Assembly (NCBI GenBank): GCA_018713105.1
Contig: DVFT01000226.1
Location: forward strand, 1 to 39,190
DNA from: Candidatus Limivivens merdigallinarum
Lineage (GTDB): Bacteria; Bacillota; Clostridia; Lachnospirales; Lachnospiraceae
Direction of reading: 5' to 3'
DNA length: 39,190 nucleotides
Below, piece by piece: positions 16,885 through 26,222 of the stretch (position 1 is its first letter; every line of letters begins with the position of its first letter). The notes under the pieces are model-generated. The model did not search any database, was not told where the DNA came from, and worked only from the letters and a program-made list of their open reading frames with translations. The position numbers and the translations under genes are program-made.

Positions 16885-18942
16885 ATGAAGCACAAATCTA
16901 CATTTCGTTTTCTGATGACGCTTTTCTGTTTTTGTTCCATCCTTTTCCTTGCGAGCCTCCATCCCAGGGCAGACATCTATCGGGAGATCATGGTGGGGGA
17001 ATCCTCCGTCATTACCAACAACGATTTTACCAGTGCAGGTTCCTACACGAAAATCTGGGAGGTGTCCAATAGTTCTGTCCTAAAGATCGACCCGAATGCG
17101 GATGACAGGCACTGTACCATCATCGGCCTGAAACCCGGAACCGCACGGGTTAGCTGTGAAACCATATCCTACCGTCAGTGGACAGACATTCACGGGAACC
17201 CCTACGTCTCCTCACCGATCTCTTCCAGTAGCGGCACAGACAATCGCAGGATTGTCTATTATGATATAGAAGTGAAGAGCAGCACCCGCTATACGCTGAA
17301 GTTCAGCGGAAACGGCGGTTCTGTATCCAAATCCAAGATTATAGAAAGCAAAGGGTCAGACATTGGAACCCTTCCTACAGCCAAGCGGAAAGGATATCTG
17401 TTTTCCGGTTGGTATACTTCCAAAAAAGGCGGACGTAAGATCTCTTCCTCTACGAAGTGTACCGCCTCCAGAACTTACTATGCCCATTGGAAAAAAATTA
17501 CGGTAGGGCGTACATCTGCCAAAAAGCTGTCCCCGGGGTATAAACGCCTGCAGGCAGAAGCACGCAAGGTTTCCAGGGCAGATGGCTATCAGATTTCCTA
17601 TTCCCTGAAATCCAATATGAAAAACGCCCGGACCGCCGTCTCCGCAAAGCCTTCCTTCCAGCTGCGGAATCTGAAAGCCGGGAAGGTCTACTATGTCCGT
17701 ATCCGGGCATACCGATTGGATTCCGCAGGCAAAAAAGTCTACGGAAGCTGGAGCCCCAAAAAGAAAGTACGCATTGCATTGGCGGAGATGAGCGTCTCTA
17801 AATCCACTCTGGTTGCTAGGCAGAATTTCCGCCTGAAGCTGAACGGCGCCAAAAGCGGCGTCCGCTGGAGCAGCAGCAATTCTGCCGTCGCCGCAGTCTC
17901 CCAATCCGGCGTTGTGACAGGCAAACAGGCAGGTCAGTCCACTATCACTGCGGTCTATCGCGGGAAACGCTACCGGAGCACCATCACGGTCCAAGCGCCC
18001 CGCCTGAACCATTCTTCCCTCACGCTCTCAGACGGCGCTTCCGCTGTCTTGTCTGTCAGCGGTACTACCCTGCCGATTACCTGGACTTCCTCCAATCCTT
18101 CCTCCGTAACGGTAAGTGGAAACGGACAGCTTACCGCTGCCGCTCCTGGAACCGCATCGGTTTCCGCTGTGGTAAACGGGGTTTCCCATACCTGCCGCGT
18201 CACAGTCGCCCAGCCTGCCATGAACGTGGGATCCGCATCCCTATACCGCGGCGATACACTGCAGTTAAAAGTGGAAAATACGGCTCGATGGACGGAAAGC
18301 TTCAAAAGCAGCAACGAATCGGTGGCAAAGGTTTCCTCCTCCGGTTTGGTAACGACAGTAGGAAACGGGAGCGCTATCATCACTGCTGTTGTCAACGGAA
18401 AATATTATACCTGCCAGGTTACAGTCCAGGAGAGGATCCTCTCTGCCTATGCTTCCTACACCAACACGCTGTTTTCCACAGGCAGATACCGCTATGACAC
18501 CAAAAACCAGGGCAAATATACCATCCAGCTCCTGAATTGCCAGACCGGTGTTTCCGCTAATCAGTATGCCCTGCGTAACACCTCGAATCCAATTCCGGAA
18601 GCCGGACAGGAATACATCCTTTTGAAATTCCGCCTGGCATGCCTGGAAGCAGGGCAGTATGGAAGCCCTAATTCCTTCTACGAGAATTTGTTCTGTACTT
18701 CCGAATTCATCGGGGGCAGCAATTACTACTATACTCCCTTCCATGATGCTTCCGGGGAAGCCCTTTCCGTAAAGCGCAGGGGACTTCCGGCTCCCGGAGA
18801 AGAGAACCCTTCCAAAATCTCTGCTGGAGAGACCATTACTTATACGGTGCTTTTGCTGGTCGATTCCTTTGATGGACCGCTGACCTACTCCTTTGCCACA
18901 GAAGGCGGCAACAATGAGGTCTGGTTTACCACACAGAGATAA
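16885..18942 (+). CDS. Secreted multidomain protein with Big2, InlB-B (Flg_new) and Fn3-like repeats
   Basis: This 685-residue protein begins with a signal peptide: basic MKHKSTFRF, a hydrophobic core LMTLFCFCSILFLASL and likely cleavage after RA at about residue 29. Domains in order are an N-terminal Ig-like module (about 30-130), an InlB B-repeat/Flg_new module (about 133-200) with the GYLFSGWYTSKKGG and TYYAHW hallmarks, a fibronectin III-like module (about 205-298) with YYVRIRAYR, and three Big2 Ig-like modules (about 299-375, 376-446 and 447-520), each with a [ST]W[ST]SSN-x-[AS]V pattern and the T-V-x-V ending. A C-terminal domain of about 165 residues resembles DUF4352-type Ig-like domains (EYILLKFRL). 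No LPXTG, SLH or terminal anchor helix is seen, so it is released or held by other contacts. Adhesion is plausible but unproven. A GGGAG site sets the start. Confidence 0.8.
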   Translation: MKHKSTFRFLMTLFCFCSILFLASLHPRADIYREIMVGESSVITNNDFTSAGSYTKIWEVSNSSVLKIDPNADDRHCTIIGLKPGTARVSCETISYRQWTDIHGNPYVSSPISSSSGTDNRRIVYYDIEVKSSTRYTLKFSGNGGSVSKSKIIESKGSDIGTLPTAKRKGYLFSGWYTSKKGGRKISSSTKCTASRTYYAHWKKITVGRTSAKKLSPGYKRLQAEARKVSRADGYQISYSLKSNMKNARTAVSAKPSFQLRNLKAGKVYYVRIRAYRLDSAGKKVYGSWSPKKKVRIALAEMSVSKSTLVARQNFRLKLNGAKSGVRWSSSNSAVAAVSQSGVVTGKQAGQSTITAVYRGKRYRSTITVQAPRLNHSSLTLSDGASAVLSVSGTTLPITWTSSNPSSVTVSGNGQLTAAAPGTASVSAVVNGVSHTCRVTVAQPAMNVGSASLYRGDTLQLKVENTARWTESFKSSNESVAKVSSSGLVTTVGNGSAIITAVVNGKYYTCQVTVQERILSAYASYTNTLFSTGRYRYDTKNQGKYTIQLLNCQTGVSANQYALRNTSNPIPEAGQEYILLKFRLACLEAGQYGSPNSFYENLFCTSEFIGGSNYYYTPFHDASGEALSVKRRGLPAPGEENPSKISAGETITYTVLLLVDSFDGPLTYSFATEGGNNEVWFTTQR

Positions 18943-18975
18943 GAGAGGGAACCTTTCTTTCCAGTAAATAGAATC

Positions 18976-19024
18976 TGCCCCGGATACGTCTTTTCCGATC
19001 AATGGAAAATCAGTATCCGGGGCA
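18976..19024. terminator. Shared hairpin between convergent genes
   Basis: TGCCCCGGATAC (18976-18987) and GTATCCGGGGCA (19013-19024) form a perfect 12-bp stem, with a second inner stem of TTTTCC/GGAAAA. It lies between the plus-strand secreted protein stop (18942) and the minus-strand glucosidase stop (19034), so it could end transcription in both directions. The U-tracts are short on both sides, which weakens the call as a classic intrinsic terminator. Confidence 0.65.
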
Positions 19025-19033
19025 GCTACGTTC

Positions 19034-20656
19034 TTATCCTTTTTTCTTCAGATAAATTCTTGCCTCATAGGGCTTCAGCGTCCCCAAATCCCTTTCTTTG
19101 TAATTGCACAGGAACAACTCCTCTTCCGCAAATCCTTCCGGAACCTCCACATCCCTGGTGGTCTCATGGAAGTTGCAGAAAACAAGAGCCTTCTCCTCAT
19201 CATTCTCCCTGACATAGGCGAAAATGTCCGGATCCTCCGCAAAAAGCAGGGTAAATTCCCCGTTCTGGAATACCGTATGGTCCTTTCTCATCTGGACCAG
19301 CGCCTTATAGTAGGAAAAGATGGAATCCGGGTCTGCTATCTGGGATGCGGCGTTGATCTTGGTATAGTTTGGGTTGACCTTGATCCAGGGAGTGCCTGTG
19401 GTAAAGCCCGCATGTTCGCTTGTATCCCACTGCATGGGCGTCCTGGCGTTGTCGCGTCCCTTCGCGTAAATCGATTCCATGATCTCTTCTTCCGGATAGC
19501 CTGCCGCCTTCCGTTCCTTGTATAGGTTCAGAAGCTCGATGTCCCGGTATTCCTCCAGGGAATACTGTACGTTGGTCATACCCAGCTCTTCTCCCTGGTA
19601 GATATAGGGCGTTCCCTCCATGCCGTGAAGGACGGTGGCGAGCATCTTGGCGGATTCCACCCGGTATTCCTTGTCATTGCCCCACCGTGAGACAATGCGC
19701 GGAAGGTCATGGTTGTCCCAGAACAGGCTGTTCCAGCCCTGCCCGTGGAGTTCCTTCTGCCATTTGGCCAAAACCTGCTTTAGCTTCCTGAAATCCAGAG
19801 GCGCCAGATCCCACTTGCAGCCTCCCTCCTGATCAAGCCCGCTGTGTTCGAACTGGAACACCATGGTGAATTCACTGCCGTCGGGATTGCTGTACTTCTT
19901 TGCGATCTCGGGGGTAGCTCCCCAGGTTTCTCCCACTGTAAGGATCTGGCTGTCTCTCTGGAAGGTCTCCCGGCTCAGCTCCCGGATAAACTCATGGAGC
20001 CTTGGTCCGTTTCCGGTGATCATCCGGTCTGGCTCCTTGGCGATGCAGTCGATCACATCCAGACGGAAGCCTCCCACTCCCTTATCCATCCACCACCGGA
20101 TCATCTCATAGATGGCTTGCCGCACCTTCTCATTCTCCCAGTTCAGATCCGGCTGCTTTACGGAAAACTGATGAAAATAATACTGCTTTAACTCCGGCAC
20201 ATACGTCCACGCCGGACCGCTGAAGGCGGATTTCAAATCATTGGGAAGTACGCCTTCCTCGCCGTCTCTCCACACATAGTAATCGTGATAGGGATTGTCC
20301 TTGCTCTTTTTCGCCTCCTGAAACCAGGGGTGTTCATCGGAGGTGTGATTCAACACCAGATCCATGATAATGCGGATATCCCGTTTTCCTGCCTCCTGGA
20401 TCAGCCTTTCCATGTCGGAAAGCGTGCCGAACATGGGATCGATATCCTGATAATCGGAAATATCATATCCATTGTCATCCTGTGGGGAACGGTATACCGG
20501 AGAAAGCCAGATTCCCTTGATCCCCAGATCCTTCAAATAATCCAGCCGCCCGATGATTCCGGGGATATCTCCGATTCCATCGCCGTTGCTGTCCTGAAAG
20601 CTTTTCGGGTAGATCTGATAGATCACGCCGTCGCTCCACCATTTCTTTTCTGCCAT
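19034..20656 (-). CDS. GH13 alpha-glucosidase, probably oligo-1,6-glucosidase-like
   Basis: This 540-residue cytoplasmic enzyme (no signal peptide) releases glucose from the non-reducing ends of short alpha-glucans. GH13 regions are clear: DLVLNH (99-104), GFRLDVIDCIAKE with nucleophile Asp200, VGETWG with acid/base Glu243, and WDNHDLPR with Asp317 as stabiliser. SNGDGIGDIPG (23-33) is typical of the GH13_31 group. The residue after the nucleophile is Val. In oligo-1,6-glucosidases this position is Val and in maltases Thr, so alpha-1,6 cleavage (isomaltose, panose) is the more likely activity. Trehalulose or trehalose-6-phosphate hydrolysis cannot be excluded. The start at 20656 follows GGAGGT. 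The frame is open further upstream but lacks a ribosome site. It is the last gene of the starch cluster, 49 bp after the GH133 gene. Confidence 0.9.
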   Translation of the reverse strand: MAEKKWWSDGVIYQIYPKSFQDSNGDGIGDIPGIIGRLDYLKDLGIKGIWLSPVYRSPQDDNGYDISDYQDIDPMFGTLSDMERLIQEAGKRDIRIIMDLVLNHTSDEHPWFQEAKKSKDNPYHDYYVWRDGEEGVLPNDLKSAFSGPAWTYVPELKQYYFHQFSVKQPDLNWENEKVRQAIYEMIRWWMDKGVGGFRLDVIDCIAKEPDRMITGNGPRLHEFIRELSRETFQRDSQILTVGETWGATPEIAKKYSNPDGSEFTMVFQFEHSGLDQEGGCKWDLAPLDFRKLKQVLAKWQKELHGQGWNSLFWDNHDLPRIVSRWGNDKEYRVESAKMLATVLHGMEGTPYIYQGEELGMTNVQYSLEEYRDIELLNLYKERKAAGYPEEEIMESIYAKGRDNARTPMQWDTSEHAGFTTGTPWIKVNPNYTKINAASQIADPDSIFSYYKALVQMRKDHTVFQNGEFTLLFAEDPDIFAYVRENDEEKALVFCNFHETTRDVEVPEGFAEEELFLCNYKERDLGTLKPYEARIYLKKKG

Positions 20657-20705
20657 CCTGTTACCTCCATGATTGTTTTTTGTCGTGAACCTTCTGTTTT
20701 GCAGG

Positions 20706-22685
20706 TTATTCATCCTTCTCTACCGCCTCGAAGACCCGAAGCAGCTCTCCCACACTCCATGCCTGGGCAAAACAGCCCTTTGAACGTGTGGGCGTCCTTC
20801 CGTCATAGATCTCCGGCAGGGAACCGACACAGCCTTCTCTCAGCGCTCCTTCCAGAAGCTTCAGCTGCTCTCTGACCTGTTGTTTGCCCGATTCCCCATA
20901 GACCTTCAGATAAGCCAGGTAATAAGCGCCCAATGGGAATGCCCAGACAGTCCCCTGGTGATAGGCAAGGTCCCGCTCTTTTTGTTCCCCTCCATAGAAC
21001 GGATGGAATTCCTCATCGTCCATGGAAAGAGTCCGAAGTCCATAAGGAGTATATAACGTTTCAAAGACCGTGTCTACCACACTTTTTTCTTTTTCCCTTG
21101 GAAGCATGGTAAAGGGAAGAGAGACCGCCCAGATCTGGTTGCAGCGGATCTGCTCGTCTGCCTTTGTCCCGGAAAGGACATCCCTCAGGCAGTTCTTGTC
21201 CTCCATCCAGAATTTTGCCAGGAAAGATTCCTGTACCTTCCGGGCAAGCTTTTGAAACCTGGGTTTTGTTCCGGCAATTCCTGCCAAGTTATCCAGAATG
21301 CAGAGGGCGTTGTACCAGTAAGCGTTGATCTCCACCGGCTTCCCATGGCGGGGCGTGGGAAGGATCTCTCCCACCCGCACATCCATCCAGGTCACCTGAT
21401 CCAGCCCTGCCCCTGCCAGGATCAGCCCGTCCTCATCCATATGGATAGCAAACTCGGTTCCCTTCTGGTACCAGGCGACGATATCCTCCATCACCGGATA
21501 GGCTTCTCTGACAAAGCCCGAATCCTTCGTCTTTTCATAATAGAGATAGACCGCGTTGATAAAAAGCAGAGCCGCATCCACGGTATTGTACATGGGCTCC
21601 TTTCCCCCTTCCGGGAAAAGGTTCGGCATCAGCCCTTTCCTGCAGTAAGCCATGAAGGTCCGGAGAATGCTCCTGGCATCCTCAAACCGTCCCGTGGAAA
21701 TACACAAGCCCGGAAGCGCGATCATCGTATCCCTTCCCCAGTCCTCAAAGAACGGAAAACCAGCCAGAATGGTCTCTCCCTTTGTGGATTCCCGTCTGGC
21801 GATAAACTGCACCGCCGCCCTGGAAAGGGTTCTGGCAAGGGGCGAGACAAATCCTGCCGCTTCCTCGGCGGATCTCTGGAAGTCTTCTGTCTCCTTCAGG
21901 ATCGCTTCCGCTTCCTCAAGGACGGAACCCTGCTGCTCCTTTGCCTTCCCATCCATGATCGGTGTCTGTCCTGTCCGCAGCCGGAACACCACCGCCAGCT
22001 TTTTCTCCTCCCCTGCTTCTACCGAAAACAGGATCTTATGATTCTCCGCCGCAAGCCCGGTGGAACGTCTGCCGTCGCAGGCATCATAGGAATAATAATA
22101 AGTCCGGTAGGAAAGGGGAAGCTTACAAAGCGTTCCATTGGTATCAACGCAAAGCTCCATGCCATTGGAGCGGACTCTTCCTGCTTCGTATTCGATGGTC
22201 TGCTCTTTCGTTAAATCTTCCCCCTTAGGGGTAAACAAAAGGGCTGGGGTCACCGCCAGGGAGATGGCTCCCCTTCTCCGGTTGGCGATCCGGTATACCA
22301 CCGCCACCATATTCTCTCCCTGCTTCATGCCAATCTGTTTTTCCACCTGGACGCCCTTCGTCTCCCAAATCCATTCCGGCAGATATTCAAAGGAAAACTG
22401 GGACAGATGGAGGTATCCCTGTTCTCCCTCTCCTCGTTCGTATTCCTGGGAAGAAAGGCAGATCTCTTCTCCCCCCACATACAGCTCCTCTCTCAGGTGA
22501 TGGATGATATGATAACGCACATTGGGCGCCTTCACCGCTGCCATCAAAAGGGCATGGTCGTTCCTGGCGCTTGAGGAAATCATCGTCTGGGAGGAGAATC
22601 CCCCCAGACCATTGGTCAAAAGATAGCAGTTTTCCTGTCCCCTCTCCATGGAGGAGAACTCCTGTTTTCCATATACAAATCTCAT
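20706..22685 (-). CDS. Glycogen debranching enzyme, amylo-alpha-1,6-glucosidase (GH133)
   Basis: This 659-residue protein has the two-domain layout of bacterial and archaeal glycogen debranching enzymes. The N-terminal beta-sandwich (about 1-270) has the start CYLLTNGLGGFSS. The (alpha/alpha)6-barrel catalytic domain (about 285-650) has FFEDWGRDTMIALPGL, GLMPNLFPEGG, YNTVDAALLFINAVY, GAGLDQVTWMDVRVG and GKPVEINAYWYNAL. It hydrolyses the single alpha-1,6-linked glucose left at branch points, so it complements the 4-alpha-glucanotransferase encoded just upstream. The start overlaps the malQ stop as ATGA, giving tight coupling. No signal peptide is present. The exact split between direct debranching and stub hydrolysis cannot be read from sequence. 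Confidence 0.92.
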   Translation of the reverse strand: MRFVYGKQEFSSMERGQENCYLLTNGLGGFSSQTMISSSARNDHALLMAAVKAPNVRYHIIHHLREELYVGGEEICLSSQEYERGEGEQGYLHLSQFSFEYLPEWIWETKGVQVEKQIGMKQGENMVAVVYRIANRRRGAISLAVTPALLFTPKGEDLTKEQTIEYEAGRVRSNGMELCVDTNGTLCKLPLSYRTYYYSYDACDGRRSTGLAAENHKILFSVEAGEEKKLAVVFRLRTGQTPIMDGKAKEQQGSVLEEAEAILKETEDFQRSAEEAAGFVSPLARTLSRAAVQFIARRESTKGETILAGFPFFEDWGRDTMIALPGLCISTGRFEDARSILRTFMAYCRKGLMPNLFPEGGKEPMYNTVDAALLFINAVYLYYEKTKDSGFVREAYPVMEDIVAWYQKGTEFAIHMDEDGLILAGAGLDQVTWMDVRVGEILPTPRHGKPVEINAYWYNALCILDNLAGIAGTKPRFQKLARKVQESFLAKFWMEDKNCLRDVLSGTKADEQIRCNQIWAVSLPFTMLPREKEKSVVDTVFETLYTPYGLRTLSMDDEEFHPFYGGEQKERDLAYHQGTVWAFPLGAYYLAYLKVYGESGKQQVREQLKLLEGALREGCVGSLPEIYDGRTPTRSKGCFAQAWSVGELLRVFEAVEKDE

Positions 22686-24166
22686 AGTCTGTCACTCAGC
22701 TCCGTCATATGCCTGATCTCTTTGATCAGCTTTTTCGTCAAATCTCTCCTGGTCAACCTCCAGATCCAGTTTCCTCCCAGGGTGGAAGGATGGTTGATCC
22801 TGCTCTCCTTTCCAAGCCCCATATAGTCCTGGATAGGAATGATGCAGGTATCCGCCACGCTCAGCATAGCGAGACGGATGAAATCCCAGTGGATTTCTTC
22901 CAGCGGGGTATTCTGATTATTCATATAATCTTGGGCAAACCGGAGGCTCTCCTTATCCAGCCCCTGATACCACTGCTTTATGGTCTCATTGTCATGAGTC
23001 CCTGTATATACCACGCAGTTATGGTCATAGGTGTGGGGCAGGTAGTCGGTCTTTTCCCTGGGATCAAAAGCAAACTCCAGCACCTTCATATTGGGGTAGC
23101 CGCTGTCGCGGACCAGACGGCGCACGCTGTCCGTCATCAGCCCCAGATCCTCGGCAATGACCTCCTGCCTGCCAAGCCGCTCCTCCAGAGTATGGAAAAG
23201 ATCCATCCCCGGCCCCTTCTCCCAGTGTCCTTCCGTGGCATCCTCAGCCCCGTAGGGAATGGAATAATATTCATCAAATCCCCTGAAATGGTCGATGCGT
23301 ACCACGTCATACAGCTCATAACAGTGCGCCATCCGCTTCACCCACCAGTCATAGCCGGTATCCCGATGGTATTCCCAGCGGTATAAGGGATTTCCCCAGA
23401 GCTGCCCGGTGGCGGAAAATGCATCCGGCGGGCATCCTGCCACACTCACCGGCAGGTTTTCCTCATTAAACTGGAACAGCGCCGGATTCGCCCACGCATC
23501 TGCGCTGTCAAAGGCCACATAGATGGGAATATCCCCGATGATGCGGATCCCCTTTTCATTGGCGTACTCCTTCAGGCTTTTCCACTGTTCCCAGAATAGG
23601 AACTGCAGGTATTCGTAAAATTCAATTTCAAAGTAACATTCTTTCCGGTAATAGTCAAGGGCATTCTGGTATCTGAGCCTGATATCCTCCGCCCATTCCT
23701 TCCATGCTTTTCCGTCAAACCGCTGTTTGACAGCCATAAACAGAGCATAATCCGGCAGCCACTCCCGGTTTTTTTCTACAAATTCATGGAATTTCGGATT
23801 CTCCGAAATGTTGCTTCGCTCATAAGCCTTTCTCAAGATGGGAAGCCTGGTTTTGTAGAGGTTCCCGTAATCCACATACCGCTTGTCCTTCCCGCAGTCC
23901 GCCTTCCGGCATTCTGAACCGGTGAGAAGCCCCTCCTCCTTAAGCTGGTCCAGATCAATAAAATACGGATTTCCCGCAAAAGTAGAAAAGGACTGATACG
24001 GAGAATCTCCATAGCTGGTGGGACCCAAAGGCAGGATCTGCCAGTAGCTCTGCCCTGCCTCCACCAGGAAATCCACAAAATCACGGGCGCTTTTCGAAAA
24101 TGTGCCGATCCCGTAGGGGGACGGCAGGCTGCTGATCGGCAGCAAAATTCCGCTTGCTCTCTTCAT
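22682..24166 (-). CDS. malQ: 4-alpha-glucanotransferase (amylomaltase, GH77)
   Basis: MalQ transfers maltodextrin segments between chains, releasing glucose and making longer chains for phosphorolysis. This is a 494-residue cytoplasmic enzyme, the usual length for the bacterial short form. The start MKRASGILLPISSLPSPYGIG is a classic GH77 opening and is preceded by GGAAGGA. The upstream extension of the frame has no such site and overlaps the pullulanase gene. Catalytic residues line up with Thermus amylomaltase: nucleophile Asp292 in VRIDHFRGF, acid/base Glu339 in IAEDLG, and Asp392 in TGTHDNETIKQW. GDIPIYVAFDSADAWANP forms the substrate-binding loop. The gene lies 25 bp after pulA and overlaps the GH133 gene by 4 bp. 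Confidence 0.96.
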   Translation of the reverse strand: MKRASGILLPISSLPSPYGIGTFSKSARDFVDFLVEAGQSYWQILPLGPTSYGDSPYQSFSTFAGNPYFIDLDQLKEEGLLTGSECRKADCGKDKRYVDYGNLYKTRLPILRKAYERSNISENPKFHEFVEKNREWLPDYALFMAVKQRFDGKAWKEWAEDIRLRYQNALDYYRKECYFEIEFYEYLQFLFWEQWKSLKEYANEKGIRIIGDIPIYVAFDSADAWANPALFQFNEENLPVSVAGCPPDAFSATGQLWGNPLYRWEYHRDTGYDWWVKRMAHCYELYDVVRIDHFRGFDEYYSIPYGAEDATEGHWEKGPGMDLFHTLEERLGRQEVIAEDLGLMTDSVRRLVRDSGYPNMKVLEFAFDPREKTDYLPHTYDHNCVVYTGTHDNETIKQWYQGLDKESLRFAQDYMNNQNTPLEEIHWDFIRLAMLSVADTCIIPIQDYMGLGKESRINHPSTLGGNWIWRLTRRDLTKKLIKEIRHMTELSDRL

Positions 24167-24191
24167 TGTATTTCCTTCCTTATCTCTTATC

Positions 24192-26144
24192 TTATCGTTT
24201 TCCCAGGACTGCCGCCGACACCGGAGGGAGTTCCACCGTGCCGCTAAGTTCCCATGGGCTTTTCCACAAAAAGCTGTTCTCTGCATCTGCCAGAAGTTCG
24301 AAACTGCCTTCCGGAAGGCGGACGCTTTCTGTCGTCTTTCGGCTGTTATATACCACAAACAGTTCTCTCCAATGGGAGTTCTCTCCTTCCCGGCGGTTTT
24401 TTACCCGGAAGCTTAAGAGCCCTTCCTTTTCGATCTTCTTTTCAAAAATCCTCTCCTTTGCCTGTTCCGTCTTATCGCAAAGCCCTGGAAGCTGCTTTCT
24501 AAGTGCGATCAGCCCCCGGTAGTATTCCATCAGATTTCTGTTTCTGTAGGCTCTCTCCCAGTCCAGCCGGTTGAGGGACAGCGGTGAACAGAAACTGTCA
24601 TGGATGCCCTCCTTGGTCCTGCCGAATTCTTCTCCGGAAAGAAAGAACAGCATCCCCTGACAGGTAAAAAGGATCGCCGCTCCCAGCCGGTTTGCCGCCA
24701 GAATTTCCGGGTACAGGGTTTCAAAGTCTCCCTCCGGCTTCAGCGTAATTTTCAGCTTATCCCACAGGGTCAGATTGTCATGGGCAGAGAGATAGGTCAC
24801 AATCTGGGAAGGCGCTTTCGCCCCCACTTCATTGTCCTCGCCGCACCATGCCGTCACAGAATCCAGGATCGCCCGGTCAAAGCCTTCTCCCCCGTTGATA
24901 AAGCCCGCCTCTTCTTCCTCAAATACATGGCCTTTCACGGAATCCCGGGTATTGTCGCAGAACATCCCCACATTCTCATCCAGATACCGGAGATTCTTCT
25001 TCAGCGCCGGAATGCTTCCCTGTGCCATGGGGGAATCAGCCGCCGCCCAGGGCTCCCCATACACCAGCTTCTCCCCTTTTCCATAGATTTCATCCAGCGT
25101 CCTTTGGATGTCATTCATCAGCTCCACATCCAGAAGCCCCATCAGGTCAAACCGAAACCCGTCCATATGGTATTCCTTCGTCCAGTAGAGCACGGATTCC
25201 TTGATATACCGGCTGCACATTTCCCGTTCGCTGGCGATATCGTTTCCGCAATCGGAGCCGTTGGAGGGCGTTCCGTCTGCTTCCTGCCGGTAGAAATACC
25301 AGGGGACTGTCCTCTGCAGCCAGGAATCCAACGTATACGTATGGTTGTAGACCACGTCCATGATCACACGGAAACCGTTCTCGTGAAGGCGCCTTACCAG
25401 CTCCTTCAGCTCCCGGATACGTACCTCCCCGTCAAAGGGATTACTGGAATAGGAGCCTTCTGGAACATTGTAATTTAAAGGGTCATATCCCCAGTTAAAG
25501 GCTTCCTTTCCGCCCCTCTCATCCACGGAACCGAAGTCGTAGACCGGCATCAGCTGGATATGGGTGACCCCTAAGTTTTTCAAATAGTCAAGCCCGGTGG
25601 GGTGAATCCCGTCCCCATAAAGGGTCGTCCCTTCCTGCGCCATACCAAGGTACGTCCCCCGAAGCTCTTCCTTCCCCCCAAAGGAATCGTCCCAGCTGAA
25701 TTCCTTGACGTTCGCCTCATAGATGATGATCTCCCCGGTCCGCTCAGGCGCTTTGTCATCCGAAAAGCCCTTCGGGTCCGTTTTCCTAAGATCCACCACC
25801 ATACTCCTCTGCCCGTTGACGCCTGCCCCCCGGGCATAAGGGTCTGCGCTTCTTACCTTTTGCCCCTGGATTACCAGGCTGTAGTCGTAGTAGGTTCCGT
25901 GAAGATTGCCCGGAACTGCTGCCGAGAACACACCCTTTTCTTTCCGTTCCATGGAGATGGCTTTCCCCTTTCCCCCTTCTCCCTCCGGGTATAGGTTCAG
26001 CGTCACGCTGTCAGCTGCGGGGCTCCACAGCTTAAAGACGGTGTTTCCGTCCCCGATCACCGCCCCCAAGTCATTCCCTTTATAAATGTTCTGTGTCTGA
26101 AAAAGCGGGTTCTCGTAGTATTCTTTCCATTCTGCTGCTGTCAT
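24192..26144 (-). CDS. pulA: Type I pullulanase (GH13_14)
   Basis: This 650-residue debranching enzyme cleaves alpha-1,6 links in pullulan and branched maltodextrins. An N-terminal CBM48 module (about 24-115, with FKLWSPAADSVTLNLY) precedes the GH13 barrel. The type I pullulanase signature appears as FNWGYDP (216-222), with Phe where Tyr is usual. Other regions are DVVYNH (263-268), GFRFDLMGL with nucleophile Asp333, YGEPWAA with Glu364, and YLSAHDNLTLWD with Asp456. It has no signal peptide or surface anchor, unlike the large cell-wall pullulanases of related gut bacteria, so it acts on imported dextrins. It is separated from malG by a 171-bp segment with two strong hairpins, and it is followed closely by malQ. 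Confidence 0.95.
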   Translation of the reverse strand: MTAAEWKEYYENPLFQTQNIYKGNDLGAVIGDGNTVFKLWSPAADSVTLNLYPEGEGGKGKAISMERKEKGVFSAAVPGNLHGTYYDYSLVIQGQKVRSADPYARGAGVNGQRSMVVDLRKTDPKGFSDDKAPERTGEIIIYEANVKEFSWDDSFGGKEELRGTYLGMAQEGTTLYGDGIHPTGLDYLKNLGVTHIQLMPVYDFGSVDERGGKEAFNWGYDPLNYNVPEGSYSSNPFDGEVRIRELKELVRRLHENGFRVIMDVVYNHTYTLDSWLQRTVPWYFYRQEADGTPSNGSDCGNDIASEREMCSRYIKESVLYWTKEYHMDGFRFDLMGLLDVELMNDIQRTLDEIYGKGEKLVYGEPWAAADSPMAQGSIPALKKNLRYLDENVGMFCDNTRDSVKGHVFEEEEAGFINGGEGFDRAILDSVTAWCGEDNEVGAKAPSQIVTYLSAHDNLTLWDKLKITLKPEGDFETLYPEILAANRLGAAILFTCQGMLFFLSGEEFGRTKEGIHDSFCSPLSLNRLDWERAYRNRNLMEYYRGLIALRKQLPGLCDKTEQAKERIFEKKIEKEGLLSFRVKNRREGENSHWRELFVVYNSRKTTESVRLPEGSFELLADAENSFLWKSPWELSGTVELPPVSAAVLGKR

Positions 26145-26222
26145 GTTTTACCTGCTTTCTTTTTGAATTCTATAATGGTCGGATATCACACAAATGGGGT
26201 TGTTTTCAGCCCCCACAGTCTG

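Noticed and set aside
18800-18942. LPXTG sortase signal at the end of the secreted protein
   Set aside because: The C-terminus NNEVWFTTQR has no LPXTG, hydrophobic helix or basic tail.
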